64,000 nt of DNA from assembly GCA_902799245.1 (NCBI GenBank), contig CADBZY010000008.1, forward strand, positions 37,002 to 101,001, in the 5' to 3' direction. How positions within the stretch are numbered: the stretch's first letter is position 1; every line of letters starts with the position of its first letter. Source of the stretch: an uncultured Ruminococcus sp. Lineage in GTDB: Bacteria; Bacillota; Clostridia; Oscillospirales; Acutalibacteraceae. Of this stretch, positions 54,547 through 63,902 are shown piece after piece. The notes beneath the pieces were generated by a model. The model did not search any database and was not told the origin of the DNA. It saw only the letters and a list, made by a program, of their open reading frames with translations. Position numbers and translations under genes: made by a program.

Positions 54547-57500
54547 TGCCGAAGAATCCGAATATCAATAAAGTTGTCGTTATTGGCTCCGGTCCCATTA
54601 TTATCGGACAGGCTGCGGAATTTGACTACGCAGGCACACAGGCGTGCCGTGCTCTTAAAGAAGAAGGCGTGGAAGTCGTTCTGATCAACTCCAATCCCGC
54701 CACCATCATGACCGACAAGGACATCGCCGACAGAGTATACATCGAGCCGCTTACTACCGACACCGTCAAGAAGGTAGTTCTTGCTGAAAAACCCGACTCT
54801 GTTCTTCCGACCCTCGGCGGTCAGAACGCGCTTAACCTCGCGGTTGAACTGGAGGAAGAAGGCTTCTTTGCCGAGCACAATGTCCGTCTGATCGGCACCA
54901 CTGCCGAAACTATCCGCAAGGCGGAGGACAGACAGGAATTCAAGGACACCATGGAGAAGATCAATCAGCCCTGCGCTGACAGCCTTGTTGTCCACAATGT
55001 GGAAGACGCTGTCGCATTTGCCGATAAGATCGGCTATCCCGTGGTTGTGCGTCCTGCCTTCACACTGGGCGGCACCGGCGGCGGCATTGCTCATGACAAG
55101 ACCGAGCTGGAAGAAATCTGCGGTCACGGTCTGCAGGTCAGCCGCGTCACCGAGGCTCTCATCGAGAGATACATCGGCGGCTGGAAGGAAATCGAATTTG
55201 AGGTCATCCGCGACGGCGCGGGCAACTGTGTCACCGTCTGTTCCATGGAAAACGTCGATCCGGTCGGCGTTCACACCGGCGACTCTATCGTCGTGGCTCC
55301 TTCCCAGACACTCGCTGACAAGGAGTACCAGATGCTCCGCAGCGCGGCTCTCGCTATCATCGAAGAGCTGAAAATCTCCGGCGGCTGCAACGTGCAGTTT
55401 GCTCTCAATCCCAACAGCTTTGAATACGCCGTTATCGAAGTTAACCCGCGTCTAAGCCGTTCTTCCGCACTCGCTTCCAAGGCTACCGGCTACCCGATCG
55501 CAAGAGTGGCCTCCAAGATCGCTTTGGGATTTAATCTCGATGAGATTCAGAACGCTATTACCAAGAAGACTTACGCCTGTTTCGAGCCGACCGTGGATTA
55601 CTGCGTTGTCAAGATTCCGCGCTGGCCTTTCGATAAATTCGTCTACGCCAAGAGAAAGCTCGGCACCCAGATGAAGGCGACCGGTGAGGTTATGGGCATT
55701 GGCGTGAACTTCGAGAGCGCCCTCATGAAGGCTATCCGCTGCCTGGAAACCAATATCTACAGCCTGCGCATGAAGGAAGTCATGGCACTTTCCGACGAAT
55801 CCCTCGCACAGGCGCTGAACCTTGTCGAAGACAGAAGATTGTTTGTTATCGCCGAGGCACTTCGCAGAGGTTATACTCCGCAGAAGATCAACGAAATCAC
55901 CACCATTGACCTGTGGTTCATCGATAAGATTGCATCCATCGTGGAGATGGAAAAGAAGATCGAGACAGAATTCTCGGTTGAAACGCTCCGCCGCGCAAAG
56001 TACCTTGGATTCACCGACAAGGTGATCGGCGAAATCTGCGGCAAAACCGAGGACGAAGTGCGCGAGCTTCGCTATGCGAACAACATCAAAGTAGCCTACA
56101 AGATGGTCGATACCTGCGCCGCTGAGTTCGACGCGGAGACCCCGTATTATTACTCCTGCTACGAGAGCGAAAACGAGGTTGATCCCGCGACCGACAAGAA
56201 GAAGGTCATGGTTATCGGCTCCGGTCCGATCCGTATCGGACAGGGTGTGGAATTCGACTACTGCTCTGTGCATTCCGTTTGGGCGCTCAGAGAAGCAGGT
56301 TATGAAACCATTATCGTCAACAACAACCCTGAAACCGTTTCCACCGACTTCGATGTGTCGGACAAGCTCTACTTCGAGCCGCTGACCCCCGAGGATGTGC
56401 GCAATATCGTTGAGCTGGAACAGCCCTACGGCGCTGTGGTTCAGTTCGGCGGACAGACAGCCATTAAGCTCTGCGAAGCGCTCGACAAGATGGGCGTCCG
56501 CATTCTCGGCACCTCTGCGGAGAATATGGACAAGGCCGAGGACAGAGAGCTGTTCGACCGCATTCTCAGTGAGTGCGAGATTCCCAAGGCTCCCGGCCGC
56601 ACGGTTTACACCTGTGACGAGGCGATCGCGGCGGCGAATGAAATCGGCTATCCTGTTCTGGTTCGTCCTTCCTATGTTCTGGGCGGTCAGGGTATGCATA
56701 TCGCTTTCTCTGACAAGGAAATCCGCGAGTACATCGGCATCATCAACCGTGTGCATCAGGATCACCCGATTCTGGTCGATAAGTACATCATGGGCAAGGA
56801 AGTCGAAGTCGACGCGATCTGCGACGGCACCGACATTCTTATCCCCGGCATCATGGAACACATTGAGCGCGCAGGCGTTCACTCGGGCGACTCCATTTCG
56901 GTCTATCCTTGCCAGTCCATCAGCAAGGAAGTGCAGGCCCGCATTGTGGACGACACCCGCAAACTGGCTCTGGCTCTTGGTGTTGTCGGTATGATCAACA
57001 TTCAGTTCATCGTCAAGGACGATGTGGTCTACATCATCGAAGCCAATCCCCGTTCGTCCAGAACCGTTCCCTATATCAGCAAGATCACAGGCATCCCGAT
57101 TGTCAAGCTGGCGACACAGTGTCTCTTCGGCGACAAGAAGATTCCCGATCTCGGTTACGAGTACGGCCTCCAGCCGGAGAAGCCCACCATCGCCATCAAG
57201 ATGCCGGTATTCTCCTTTGAAAAGCTCTACGGCGCCGACATCAGCCTTGGACCCGAAATGAAGTCCACCGGTGAAGTGCTGGGTATTGCCTACACCTATG
57301 AGGAAGCGCTGATCAAGGCGTTTGTCGGAACAGGCATCCGCCTGCCGAGGACTCACAAGATCGCCATTACCGTCAAGGATATGGACAAGGAAGAAGTCGT
57401 GCCGATCGCAAAGGATTTTGTCGATCTCGGCTATGAAATTTACTGCACGGCAGGAACCAGCCGTTATCTCTCCGACCGCGGCATTCCCAACAAGGTTGTC

Positions 57501-57743
57501 AAGCGTATCGAGGACGGCAAGCCGAATTATATCGACATGATCATCAATAACGAGCTTGATCTCATCATCAACACGCCTACGCAGGGCATGGAAACCAACC
57601 GTGACGGCTATCTTATCAGAAGAAACGCTGTCGAATGCGGCGTACACTGCTTCACATCGCTTGATACGGCGCGCGCTCTGGCAAACTGCCTGAAGAACGC
57701 AGGCGGCGTCGACCTCGGTGTTATTGATATAGCAAAAATCTGA
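54546..57743 (+). CDS. carB: Carbamoyl-phosphate synthase large subunit
   Basis: 1065 residues with two homologous ATP-grasp synthetase halves (each starting VVIGSGPIIIGQAAEFDYAG or VMVIGSGPIRIGQGVEFDYC), the central oligomerisation region and a C-terminal MGS-like allosteric domain (from about 935). Length and motifs are complete. Translation is coupled to carA. Ended by a strong hairpin. Confidence 0.98.
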   Translation: MPKNPNINKVVVIGSGPIIIGQAAEFDYAGTQACRALKEEGVEVVLINSNPATIMTDKDIADRVYIEPLTTDTVKKVVLAEKPDSVLPTLGGQNALNLAVELEEEGFFAEHNVRLIGTTAETIRKAEDRQEFKDTMEKINQPCADSLVVHNVEDAVAFADKIGYPVVVRPAFTLGGTGGGIAHDKTELEEICGHGLQVSRVTEALIERYIGGWKEIEFEVIRDGAGNCVTVCSMENVDPVGVHTGDSIVVAPSQTLADKEYQMLRSAALAIIEELKISGGCNVQFALNPNSFEYAVIEVNPRLSRSSALASKATGYPIARVASKIALGFNLDEIQNAITKKTYACFEPTVDYCVVKIPRWPFDKFVYAKRKLGTQMKATGEVMGIGVNFESALMKAIRCLETNIYSLRMKEVMALSDESLAQALNLVEDRRLFVIAEALRRGYTPQKINEITTIDLWFIDKIASIVEMEKKIETEFSVETLRRAKYLGFTDKVIGEICGKTEDEVRELRYANNIKVAYKMVDTCAAEFDAETPYYYSCYESENEVDPATDKKKVMVIGSGPIRIGQGVEFDYCSVHSVWALREAGYETIIVNNNPETVSTDFDVSDKLYFEPLTPEDVRNIVELEQPYGAVVQFGGQTAIKLCEALDKMGVRILGTSAENMDKAEDRELFDRILSECEIPKAPGRTVYTCDEAIAAANEIGYPVLVRPSYVLGGQGMHIAFSDKEIREYIGIINRVHQDHPILVDKYIMGKEVEVDAICDGTDILIPGIMEHIERAGVHSGDSISVYPCQSISKEVQARIVDDTRKLALALGVVGMINIQFIVKDDVVYIIEANPRSSRTVPYISKITGIPIVKLATQCLFGDKKIPDLGYEYGLQPEKPTIAIKMPVFSFEKLYGADISLGPEMKSTGEVLGIAYTYEEALIKAFVGTGIRLPRTHKIAITVKDMDKEEVVPIAKDFVDLGYEIYCTAGTSRYLSDRGIPNKVVKRIEDGKPNYIDMIINNELDLIINTPTQGMETNRDGYLIRRNAVECGVHCFTSLDTARALANCLKNAGGVDLGVIDIAKI

Positions 57744-57768
57744 TTTAGGTAAACTTACCAATTAATTG

Positions 57769-57811
57769 GCATCCGATTTGTGCAACTGCGCAAATCGGAT
57801 GCGCGTATTTT
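57769..57811 (+). terminator. Terminator of carAB
   Basis: GCATCCGATTTG paired with CAAATCGGATGC, then GCGTATTTTA. Confidence 0.75.
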
Positions 57812-57832
57812 AATGCGAAAAGAGGGAAAACA

Positions 57833-59065
57833 ATGGCGTTTAGACTCAAATCTGCCAAACAATATTTGACTTATGCAGCTTTGCTTGCAACTATGTTTCT
57901 GGTATGCGCTGCCGTATCATGCGGAAATTCCCAAAAAGACGGAAAACAAAGTGTATCAGGGACGGATACTTCGATTTCATTCGTTGAACCGGTCGATGTT
58001 TCACTCAGTGATCTGCATATGGAAATTGGTTACGGTATTACGAAGCGGATTGACGCTGTCGGAGGGTCTGCATTGAAATGGTCAACCTCAGATGACAGTA
58101 TTGCATCCGTTGACGATGAGGGCAACATCAAGGGCGTCGATCTCGGCGAATGTGTGATAACAGCAACCAATGAATTCGGCAGATCGGCACAGTGCGCCGT
58201 AACGGTCAAAAAGACATGTTATATTACCATTGATGACGGTCCGAAGGATTCTGTTAATTATCTTCTGGATGCGCTGAAAGAAACAGATGTAAAAGCTACC
58301 TTTTTTCTTGTAGATACGGCGTATTTTTCATCCGTCAAGCGTATGTACGATGAAGGGCACGTACTCGGTCTTCACACCAAGCGGTATCATTCCTATAAAA
58401 GTTACTATTCCAATCTTGAATTGCTGAATGATCATCTCGAGGAACTCACGGGTATCCGGTCTGATTTGGTGAGATTTCCCGGTGGAAGTAATAACACTTT
58501 AGCAGATCCGCTCACTATACGGAGAGTAGCCAATGGAGCACATGATCTTGGATACAGAGTGTTTGACTGGACCATCTCGACAGCGGATGCTTCACCGAAA
58601 AGAAGCTTTGAACTGTCTTGCTTAAGGCTGAGAACCCAGTGTTCAGGCAAACAGGAAATTATTCTTTTCCATGACCAGAATTTCACTCCCAAAGTTATCC
58701 GAACCATGGTTCCTGAATTAAGAGAACGGGGATATGTTTTTGAAACGTTGGATCATTATCCCGATGATTCATACGAATTCAAGTGCAGATATAATTGGAA
58801 TAATAAAGATCTTCCTTCTGACGCTGTCGAATTGAATAAGACGGAGGCTGAACTTGAAACAGGTGGATTTTACAAACTGAAGGCGAGTATGACACCGGGC
58901 AGCAGCACAGACTATATCGCATGGCAAAGCTCAGACAAATCGGTTGTCAAAGTCAATCAGGACGGTCAACTGACGGGAATTGCCCCCGGTGAGGCCGTGA
59001 TTACCGTGAAAACAACGAGCGGAGCAACTGCCCAGTGTAAGGTGAAAGTGCTGCCGGCTCCATAA
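57833..59065 (+). CDS. Polysaccharide deacetylase lipoprotein flanked by Big2-like domains
   Basis: 410 residues. Lipobox AAVSC (Cys30). Bacterial Ig-like (Big2) domain about 52-126 (LKWSTSDDSIASVDDEG), NodB-type deacetylase domain about 127-320, and a second Big2 domain about 328-410 (IAWQSSDKSVVKVNQDGQL). NodB metal site: Asp134/Asp135 in TIDDGPK, His181 in LHTKRYH and RFPGGSNN. The second metal histidine would normally be at H-[ST]-x-x-H, but here the spacing is one residue longer (His181, His186). The likely job is removal of N-acetyl groups from wall glycan. Confidence 0.9.
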   Translation: MAFRLKSAKQYLTYAALLATMFLVCAAVSCGNSQKDGKQSVSGTDTSISFVEPVDVSLSDLHMEIGYGITKRIDAVGGSALKWSTSDDSIASVDDEGNIKGVDLGECVITATNEFGRSAQCAVTVKKTCYITIDDGPKDSVNYLLDALKETDVKATFFLVDTAYFSSVKRMYDEGHVLGLHTKRYHSYKSYYSNLELLNDHLEELTGIRSDLVRFPGGSNNTLADPLTIRRVANGAHDLGYRVFDWTISTADASPKRSFELSCLRLRTQCSGKQEIILFHDQNFTPKVIRTMVPELRERGYVFETLDHYPDDSYEFKCRYNWNNKDLPSDAVELNKTEAELETGGFYKLKASMTPGSSTDYIAWQSSDKSVVKVNQDGQLTGIAPGEAVITVKTTSGATAQCKVKVLPAP

Positions 59066-59090
59066 GCAATTACGGATAATCTTTCAACGA

Positions 59091-59137
59091 AAAAAACGCT
59101 TTCCGTGGGAATGAACTCCCGCACGGAAAGCGTTTTT
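59091..59137. terminator. Bidirectional terminator
   Basis: AAAAACGCTTTCCGTG paired with CACGGAAAGCGTTTTT between convergent genes. Confidence 0.88.
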
Positions 59138-59151
59138 AATTGCAAAAATTT

Positions 59152-59646
59152 TTAAAACGCGATGTCCTTATAGCCTATTTCCGAAATATGTTCATTGATG
59201 AAGCATACGCCAACGCCGTTGTCGTCCAAATCCTCGCCGCCCCATGTGCGTCCAAACAGAAGAAAGATTTTTCTCCCGCCGTTCATCATGCAGTCGGGTG
59301 GAATGACGATGGTTTCGGGTGCGACAGCGTTTACCAGTTCTTGGTAAGTGTTGATGTCTGGCCACCAGAGCGCAGCATCTTCCTCGTTTTCGGGACCGTA
59401 GCTGTACTTTTCCTCTTGGTTGTAATAATGGATGAGAGCGTTCACCAGAACAGGTTCTATAGAAGTCCATTTTTCGGTAAAGGAAAGAAATGACTGTTTC
59501 TGACATTCTGTTATTTCAGTCTGGTCATCATCCGCCTGAATCACCAGATCCACATCATACTCTCTGTTGCCGAACGTAACGGCATAAAATCCGCTCCAAC
59601 TGTTGTCATCATCATAATGCAACTGTTCCCAAAGCCCGTCTGTCAT
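59152..59646 (-). CDS. DUF6985-like soluble protein
   Basis: 164 residues, soluble and acidic. The end (IFLLFGRTWGGEDLDDNGVGVCFINE) resembles a family of unknown proteins (DUF6985, from memory) often seen in immunity-type or housekeeping contexts. Start ATG at 59646. It lies 16 bases after the His-tailed protein gene and is the last gene of the ddl-argS group. Confidence 0.8.
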   Translation of the reverse strand: MTDGLWEQLHYDDDNSWSGFYAVTFGNREYDVDLVIQADDDQTEITECQKQSFLSFTEKWTSIEPVLVNALIHYYNQEEKYSYGPENEEDAALWWPDINTYQELVNAVAPETIVIPPDCMMNGGRKIFLLFGRTWGGEDLDDNGVGVCFINEHISEIGYKDIAF

Positions 59647-59662
59647 GCCGGATTACCTCATT

Positions 59663-60121
59663 TCAGTGGTGGTGGTGATGACCGCAGCCACATCCGCATT
59701 CCTCATCGTCCTCATGATGAGGATGCTCCATTCCACCGTAAAAGGCTTCTTCGAACGCGTCGTCAAATTCAATGCCTTCTTCCAGCATGGTCATCTGATC
59801 ATAGGTGTAGCCCGGGTTGATGAAGGAAAGCACATCCTCGATAATGCTGCAATAGCCCTGCAGATACTGTGCCTTGGGTTCGTCTTCCTCCAGACCGAAC
59901 AGCTCGTCGCCCTTTTCAAGGCTGAGCTCGTCGTATTTTTGTATAAATTCTGCTTCGGTGAGCTTTTCCATGTCCAGCCGCATTTCCTTCAGCGCGTCGC
60001 AGGTGCCGGTGTTGTACTCGGAATAATCCGCGGCGGCGGCGATCTCGTCGCGGCTGTGGAAGGACAGCATTCGTTCGGTGATGTCCATGATGGTAAGCTC
60101 GCAGACTTTTCTGTCGCTCAT
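59663..60121 (-). CDS. Protein with a natural Cys/His-rich metal-binding tail
   Basis: 152 residues. The first ~125 form a helical acidic domain of no known family. The C-terminus is HPHHEDDEECGCGCGHHHHH, with nine histidines and three cysteines in twenty residues, resembling metal-storage tails of SlyD, HypB or UreE. ATG at 60121 has AAAGGATG at eight bases and is preferred over the ATG at 60130. It lies 37 bases downstream of argS. Nickel or zinc binding is likely; the biological role is unknown. Confidence 0.82.
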   Translation of the reverse strand: MSDRKVCELTIMDITERMLSFHSRDEIAAAADYSEYNTGTCDALKEMRLDMEKLTEAEFIQKYDELSLEKGDELFGLEEDEPKAQYLQGYCSIIEDVLSFINPGYTYDQMTMLEEGIEFDDAFEEAFYGGMEHPHHEDDEECGCGCGHHHHH

Positions 60122-60158
60122 TTGTTTCATCCTTTATATTCTGAATTATGGCCCGATA

Positions 60159-61883
60159 TTATTCGGCGTTGTAGTCACTCTGAGATTCCATGTGATCGGG
60201 TGCCGTGACTTTGAGCATGGCAAGAATGTTGGCGATGACCTGACGCACACAGTCGCAGAGCAGCAGACGCGCGGCGGTCAGATTGTCGTCCTCGTTGCCG
60301 AGTACGCGGCAGTCGTGATAGAATTTGTGGTACTTAGACGCTAACTCCATGACATAGCGTGTCATGCGGGAAGGCTCGTAGTCCTTGGCAGCCGCTATGA
60401 TCTCATTCGGCAGGGAAGAGAGGTAACGGACCAGTTCCACTTCGGAGGGGTGTGTCAGCAGGTCGAGTGCTTCGGGAGAAACCGCGTCAAGGTCGAATTT
60501 CCTGGCTTCTTCCTTGCGGAAGATCGAGCAGATACGCGCGTGTGCGTACTGCACATAGTAAACCGGATTCTGTGAATCCTCGCGCACGGCAAGTCCCATG
60601 TCGAAATCCATCTGCGTGTTTGCCTCGCGCAGATTAAAGAAGAAGCGCGCCGCGTCCACCGAGATTTCATCGAGCAGATCGGCCAGCTGAATGGCCTTGC
60701 CGGTACGCTTGCTAACCTTCACCAGCACACCGTTATCCATCAGTCTGACAAGCTGCATCAGAACGACGTGCAGCTTGGAGCCGTCGAGACCCACAGCGTC
60801 CATCGCGCCCTTCATTCGGGCAACGTGACCGTGATGATCCGCACCCCAGACATCGATGCAGGTATCAAAGCCGCGCTTCTCAAATTTGTTGCGGTGATAG
60901 GCGATGTCGGCGGCAAAGTAGGTAGGATTGCCGTTGGCACGGACAAGCACCTCGTCTTTTTCACCGCCAAATTCGGTTGCCTTGTACCACAAAGCGCCGT
61001 CCTTCTCGTAGGTCAGTCCCTTCTGGGTGAGAATATCGATGATCTCCCTGACTTCACCGTCGTTGTGCAGCGTGCTTTCAAGGAACCATGTGTCGTAGGT
61101 AATGCGGTATTTGGCGATGTCGGTCTTCATTCTGGCGATGTTCTTCGGAAGGGCATAGTCAACCAGTGCCTTGCGGCGCTCCTCTTCCGGCTTGTCAAGG
61201 AAGCTGTCGCCGTGAATCTCCGCAAATTCCTTCGCCAGATCCATAATGTCCGCACCGTGGTAGGAATCTTCCGGCAGTTCCACGACGTCTTCGCCCTTGA
61301 AGATTTGCTGATAGCGCACATCGAGAGAAAGGGCAAATTTCTGAATCTGGTTGCCCGCATCGTTTACGTAGAATTCACGCTCCACGTAATAACCGGCGTA
61401 TTCCAGCACAGCGGCAAGACAGTCGCCGAGAGCGCCTCCGCGGGAGTTGCCGATGTGCATCGGGCCAGTCGGGTTGGCGGAAACGAATTCCACCATCACA
61501 CGCTTGCCTTTGCCGAAGTCGGATTTGCCGTAGTCTGCGCCGTCTTTATGAATGCCCAGAAGCACCTCGCTGAAATAGCGGCTGCTGACAAAGAAATTAA
61601 TGAAGCCGGGACCGGCCACTTCTGCGCGTTGAATCAGCGTACCGGTGAAATCCATGCGTTCGCAGATCGCCTCGGCAATCTTGCGGGGAGGCATCCGGAA
61701 TGCCTTTGCCGAGACCATCGCCGCGTTGGTGGCAAAGTCTCCGTGCGACGGGTCGGCGGGCGTCTCAATGGAGAAGGCGGGCGCGGGAACAGCCGGAAGC
61801 ACTTCGTCAGCCACGCCGCGTCCCATTGCCGCCATGATAATTTCTTTGATTTGGGCGTGTATTTCCTGTATGGAATTAGTCAT
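60159..61883 (-). CDS. argS: Arginyl-tRNA synthetase
   Basis: 574-residue class-I aminoacyl-tRNA synthetase. It shows the N-terminal additional domain, HIGH-type signature PTGPMHIGNSRGG, KMSKS-like KVSKRTG, and a C-terminal DALR anticodon-binding domain. Start ATG at 61883 overlaps the DUF1934 stop by 8 bases, so translation is coupled. In Bacillus the DUF1934 protein YwiB is also next to argS. Confidence 0.97.
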   Translation of the reverse strand: MTNSIQEIHAQIKEIIMAAMGRGVADEVLPAVPAPAFSIETPADPSHGDFATNAAMVSAKAFRMPPRKIAEAICERMDFTGTLIQRAEVAGPGFINFFVSSRYFSEVLLGIHKDGADYGKSDFGKGKRVMVEFVSANPTGPMHIGNSRGGALGDCLAAVLEYAGYYVEREFYVNDAGNQIQKFALSLDVRYQQIFKGEDVVELPEDSYHGADIMDLAKEFAEIHGDSFLDKPEEERRKALVDYALPKNIARMKTDIAKYRITYDTWFLESTLHNDGEVREIIDILTQKGLTYEKDGALWYKATEFGGEKDEVLVRANGNPTYFAADIAYHRNKFEKRGFDTCIDVWGADHHGHVARMKGAMDAVGLDGSKLHVVLMQLVRLMDNGVLVKVSKRTGKAIQLADLLDEISVDAARFFFNLREANTQMDFDMGLAVREDSQNPVYYVQYAHARICSIFRKEEARKFDLDAVSPEALDLLTHPSEVELVRYLSSLPNEIIAAAKDYEPSRMTRYVMELASKYHKFYHDCRVLGNEDDNLTAARLLLCDCVRQVIANILAMLKVTAPDHMESQSDYNAE

Positions 61884-62292
61884 TTTCTTTTTCGTTCCTT
61901 TCGTCTGGAATGAGCAGCATTGTCACCTTGTTTGTCTGCGGTTTACCGTCAATATGCACTCTCGAAGTATACTCAACCGTGCCGCCTTCTTCGCTAAGCG
62001 TATGACTTGCCTCCAGCAGTGTGAAAGACATGGGAATGCTGCCGTAGGGGGTTTCACAGTCCGTACTGTGCGTAAAATCCTTTTTCAGAAGAATCGTGAA
62101 TGAATTTTTTCGCCGTATCTCAATATCACATTCTGGTGAGATTTTCACTACCGTGAATCCCGCTTCATCGTCGGTGTATTTCAGGCGGTGATTGCCGTCC
62201 TGCAATGAGTATTTGCAGGGATAGGTCGCCTCAATACTGTCATTGTTATTATCGGCGGAAATCTGGGTGAATATTTTCAGATTATATTCCAT
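61876..62292 (-). CDS. DUF1934 family protein (YwiB-like)
   Basis: 138 residues forming a lipocalin-like beta barrel family, DUF1934. ATG at 62292 follows the ddl stop by 4 bases; the in-frame extension to 62328 lies inside ddl and is not used. Its place directly upstream of argS matches the conserved ywiB-argS neighbourhood of Firmicutes. Function unknown. Confidence 0.88.
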   Translation of the reverse strand: MEYNLKIFTQISADNNNDSIEATYPCKYSLQDGNHRLKYTDDEAGFTVVKISPECDIEIRRKNSFTILLKKDFTHSTDCETPYGSIPMSFTLLEASHTLSEEGGTVEYTSRVHIDGKPQTNKVTMLLIPDERNEKEND

Positions 62293-62296
62293 AGGC

Positions 62297-63385
62297 TCAG
62301 TTGTTTTTCTCCGCGCGCTCAATGGCATAGCCGATCAGCTTGTCGATCAGCTCGGTCTTGCCGATGCCGGAGGCTTCAAAGAGCTTGGGGTACATGCTGA
62401 TCTCGGTAAAGCCGGGAAGGGTGTTCGGCTCGTTGAGCATGGGCTGTCCGTCGCTCTTTCGCACGAGGAAGTCCACTCTGGCCATTCCTGAGCATCCGAG
62501 CATCTTGTAGGCCTGCAAAGCTCTCTTTCTGATAAGCGCACTGGTTTCTTCGCTCAGATTGGCGGGAATGAGCAGCTTGCTTGCCTCGTCGTTGTATTTG
62601 GCGTCGTAATCGTACCACTCGGCAGCGGGAATAATCTCTCCGACGACAGATGCGATTGGCTCATCGTTGCCGAGTACGGCAACCTCTACTTCCTGACCGG
62701 AGATGTTTTCCTCGACGACAATTTTACGATCGTGGCCGGCAGCAAAGCGCACTGCGTCGATGACATCGCCGCGTCTGTCACACTTGCTGATTCCCACAGA
62801 GGAACCTGCGTTGGCAGGCTTGACAAAGCAGGGATACCCCAGATTGTCCTCGATCTGGTCCAGTATTTCGTCCATATGCTTCTCAAAATAGGGAGCGTAG
62901 AACCATATGAATTTTGCCTGCGGGATACCGGCGTATTCGAGAACCGTGTTGGTCAGCGCCTTGTCGAGGCAGACCGCGGATGAGGTCAGGTCGCAGCCGA
63001 CGCAGGGAAGGTGCGCAAGTTCACACAAGCCCTGAATGGTGCCGTCTTCGCCGTTCTTGCCGTGCATTACGGGGAAAACAGCGTCGAGCTTGATGATCTC
63101 GGCTCCGCTGTCGCGCATGACAACCATGCCGTGAAGCGCGGCGTCAGGCGAGATGAATGCCTGGGTTGTCTTGCCGGAGGTTTCCCATTCGCCGCCCGCG
63201 ATGAGGTCGACGGGACCTTCATAGAGATACCATCTGCCGTCCTTGGTGATGCCTGTCATATATACGTTGTAATTTTCTCTGTCGATGTTGTTGAGTACCA
63301 TTGTCACGGATACTCTGGAAACCTCGTGCTCCGAGGACTGTCCGCCGAAGATAACGGCGACGTTCATTTTTGTTGTGTTGCTCAT
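62297..63385 (-). CDS. ddl: D-alanine--D-alanine ligase
   Basis: 362-residue ATP-grasp enzyme making the D-Ala-D-Ala dipeptide of peptidoglycan. Visible: VIFGGQSSEHEVSRVS, HGKNGEDGTIQG, KPANAGSSVGISK, and NEPNTLPGFTEISMYP near the end. Start ATG at 63385 has AGGACAGG upstream. First gene of a five-gene minus-strand group running through argS. Confidence 0.97.
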   Translation of the reverse strand: MSNTTKMNVAVIFGGQSSEHEVSRVSVTMVLNNIDRENYNVYMTGITKDGRWYLYEGPVDLIAGGEWETSGKTTQAFISPDAALHGMVVMRDSGAEIIKLDAVFPVMHGKNGEDGTIQGLCELAHLPCVGCDLTSSAVCLDKALTNTVLEYAGIPQAKFIWFYAPYFEKHMDEILDQIEDNLGYPCFVKPANAGSSVGISKCDRRGDVIDAVRFAAGHDRKIVVEENISGQEVEVAVLGNDEPIASVVGEIIPAAEWYDYDAKYNDEASKLLIPANLSEETSALIRKRALQAYKMLGCSGMARVDFLVRKSDGQPMLNEPNTLPGFTEISMYPKLFEASGIGKTELIDKLIGYAIERAEKNN

Positions 63386-63426
63386 AGTCGGATCCTGTCC
63401 TTTCGATGAAATGAGTATTTCTATAT

Positions 63427-63455
63427 ATTATACAACAAAAATCCGCAGGTTGCAA
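63427..63455 (-). promoter_or_regulatory. Promoter of the ddl-argS operon
   Basis: Minus strand: -35 TTGCAA (63455-63450), 17-base spacer, -10 TATAAT (63432-63427). The remaining part of the gap (63456-63716) shows no gene; only one hairpin is seen. Confidence 0.7.
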
Positions 63456-63670
63456 TAGCTTTGCCGTTGAAACTTGTGATTTTTGGATTTTTCTGATTCT
63501 TCAAAGAAGTTGCGCAGGGCAGCATAGATGCATTTTCGGAGCGGTTGTACTAAAGGTTTTTGTCGCCGGACAGTCTTTTTTCATTTGACGGAAGAAGGAG
63601 CAGGCATCCGGACGGATTTCATTATTTCTGATCTGAAGAACTGGATGGCTGCAAATCATCACCAATAAAT

Positions 63671-63710
63671 GAAAAGCACTTTCTTTGATTGACTCATCGA
63701 AAGTGCTTTT
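63671..63710 (-). terminator. Hairpin downstream of the HAD fragment
   Basis: AAAAGCACTTTC paired with GAAAGTGCTTTT around a 15-base loop, just after the HAD stop. Confidence 0.6.
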
Positions 63711-63716
63711 GGATAC

Positions 63717-63902
63717 TCAGAGAACCGTTCCGATGACCTGCGGCAGCTCGGTGATGGAGTTTAACACGTACTTTGCCGCGATGTCATGCCCAAATCCGTA
63801 TTTTGCCCATATGAAGGAAACACCGGCTTTTTCCGCTGACTGACGGTCAATCTCAGTGTCGCCGACGTAAACAGCGGCGTCAAGATGATTTCTATCGGCT
63901 AC
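63717..63902 (-). pseudogene. 3' end of a HAD-family phosphatase gene, interrupted
   Basis: The minus-strand frame encodes the C-terminal 61 residues of a phosphoglycolate-phosphatase-like HAD enzyme: AAVYVGDTEIDRQSAEKAG (motif IV aspartates), then VSFIWAKYGFGHD. Homology stops at the boundary near 63902, where unrelated A/T-rich sequence begins with CAGGGTAAAAGC on the plus strand. The upstream two-thirds of the gene should lie beyond the window, past the inserted element. Confidence 0.75.

Noticed and set aside
55452..57761. 769-residue open frame on the minus strand opposite carB
   Set aside because: It is fully antisense to a complete, conserved carB gene, has no ribosome site and no family motif; it arises from carB codon use.
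63456..63670. 27-codon Cys-containing ORF on the minus strand (MKKDCPATKTFS...)
   Set aside because: No ribosome site, low-quality composition, and no neighbour support.
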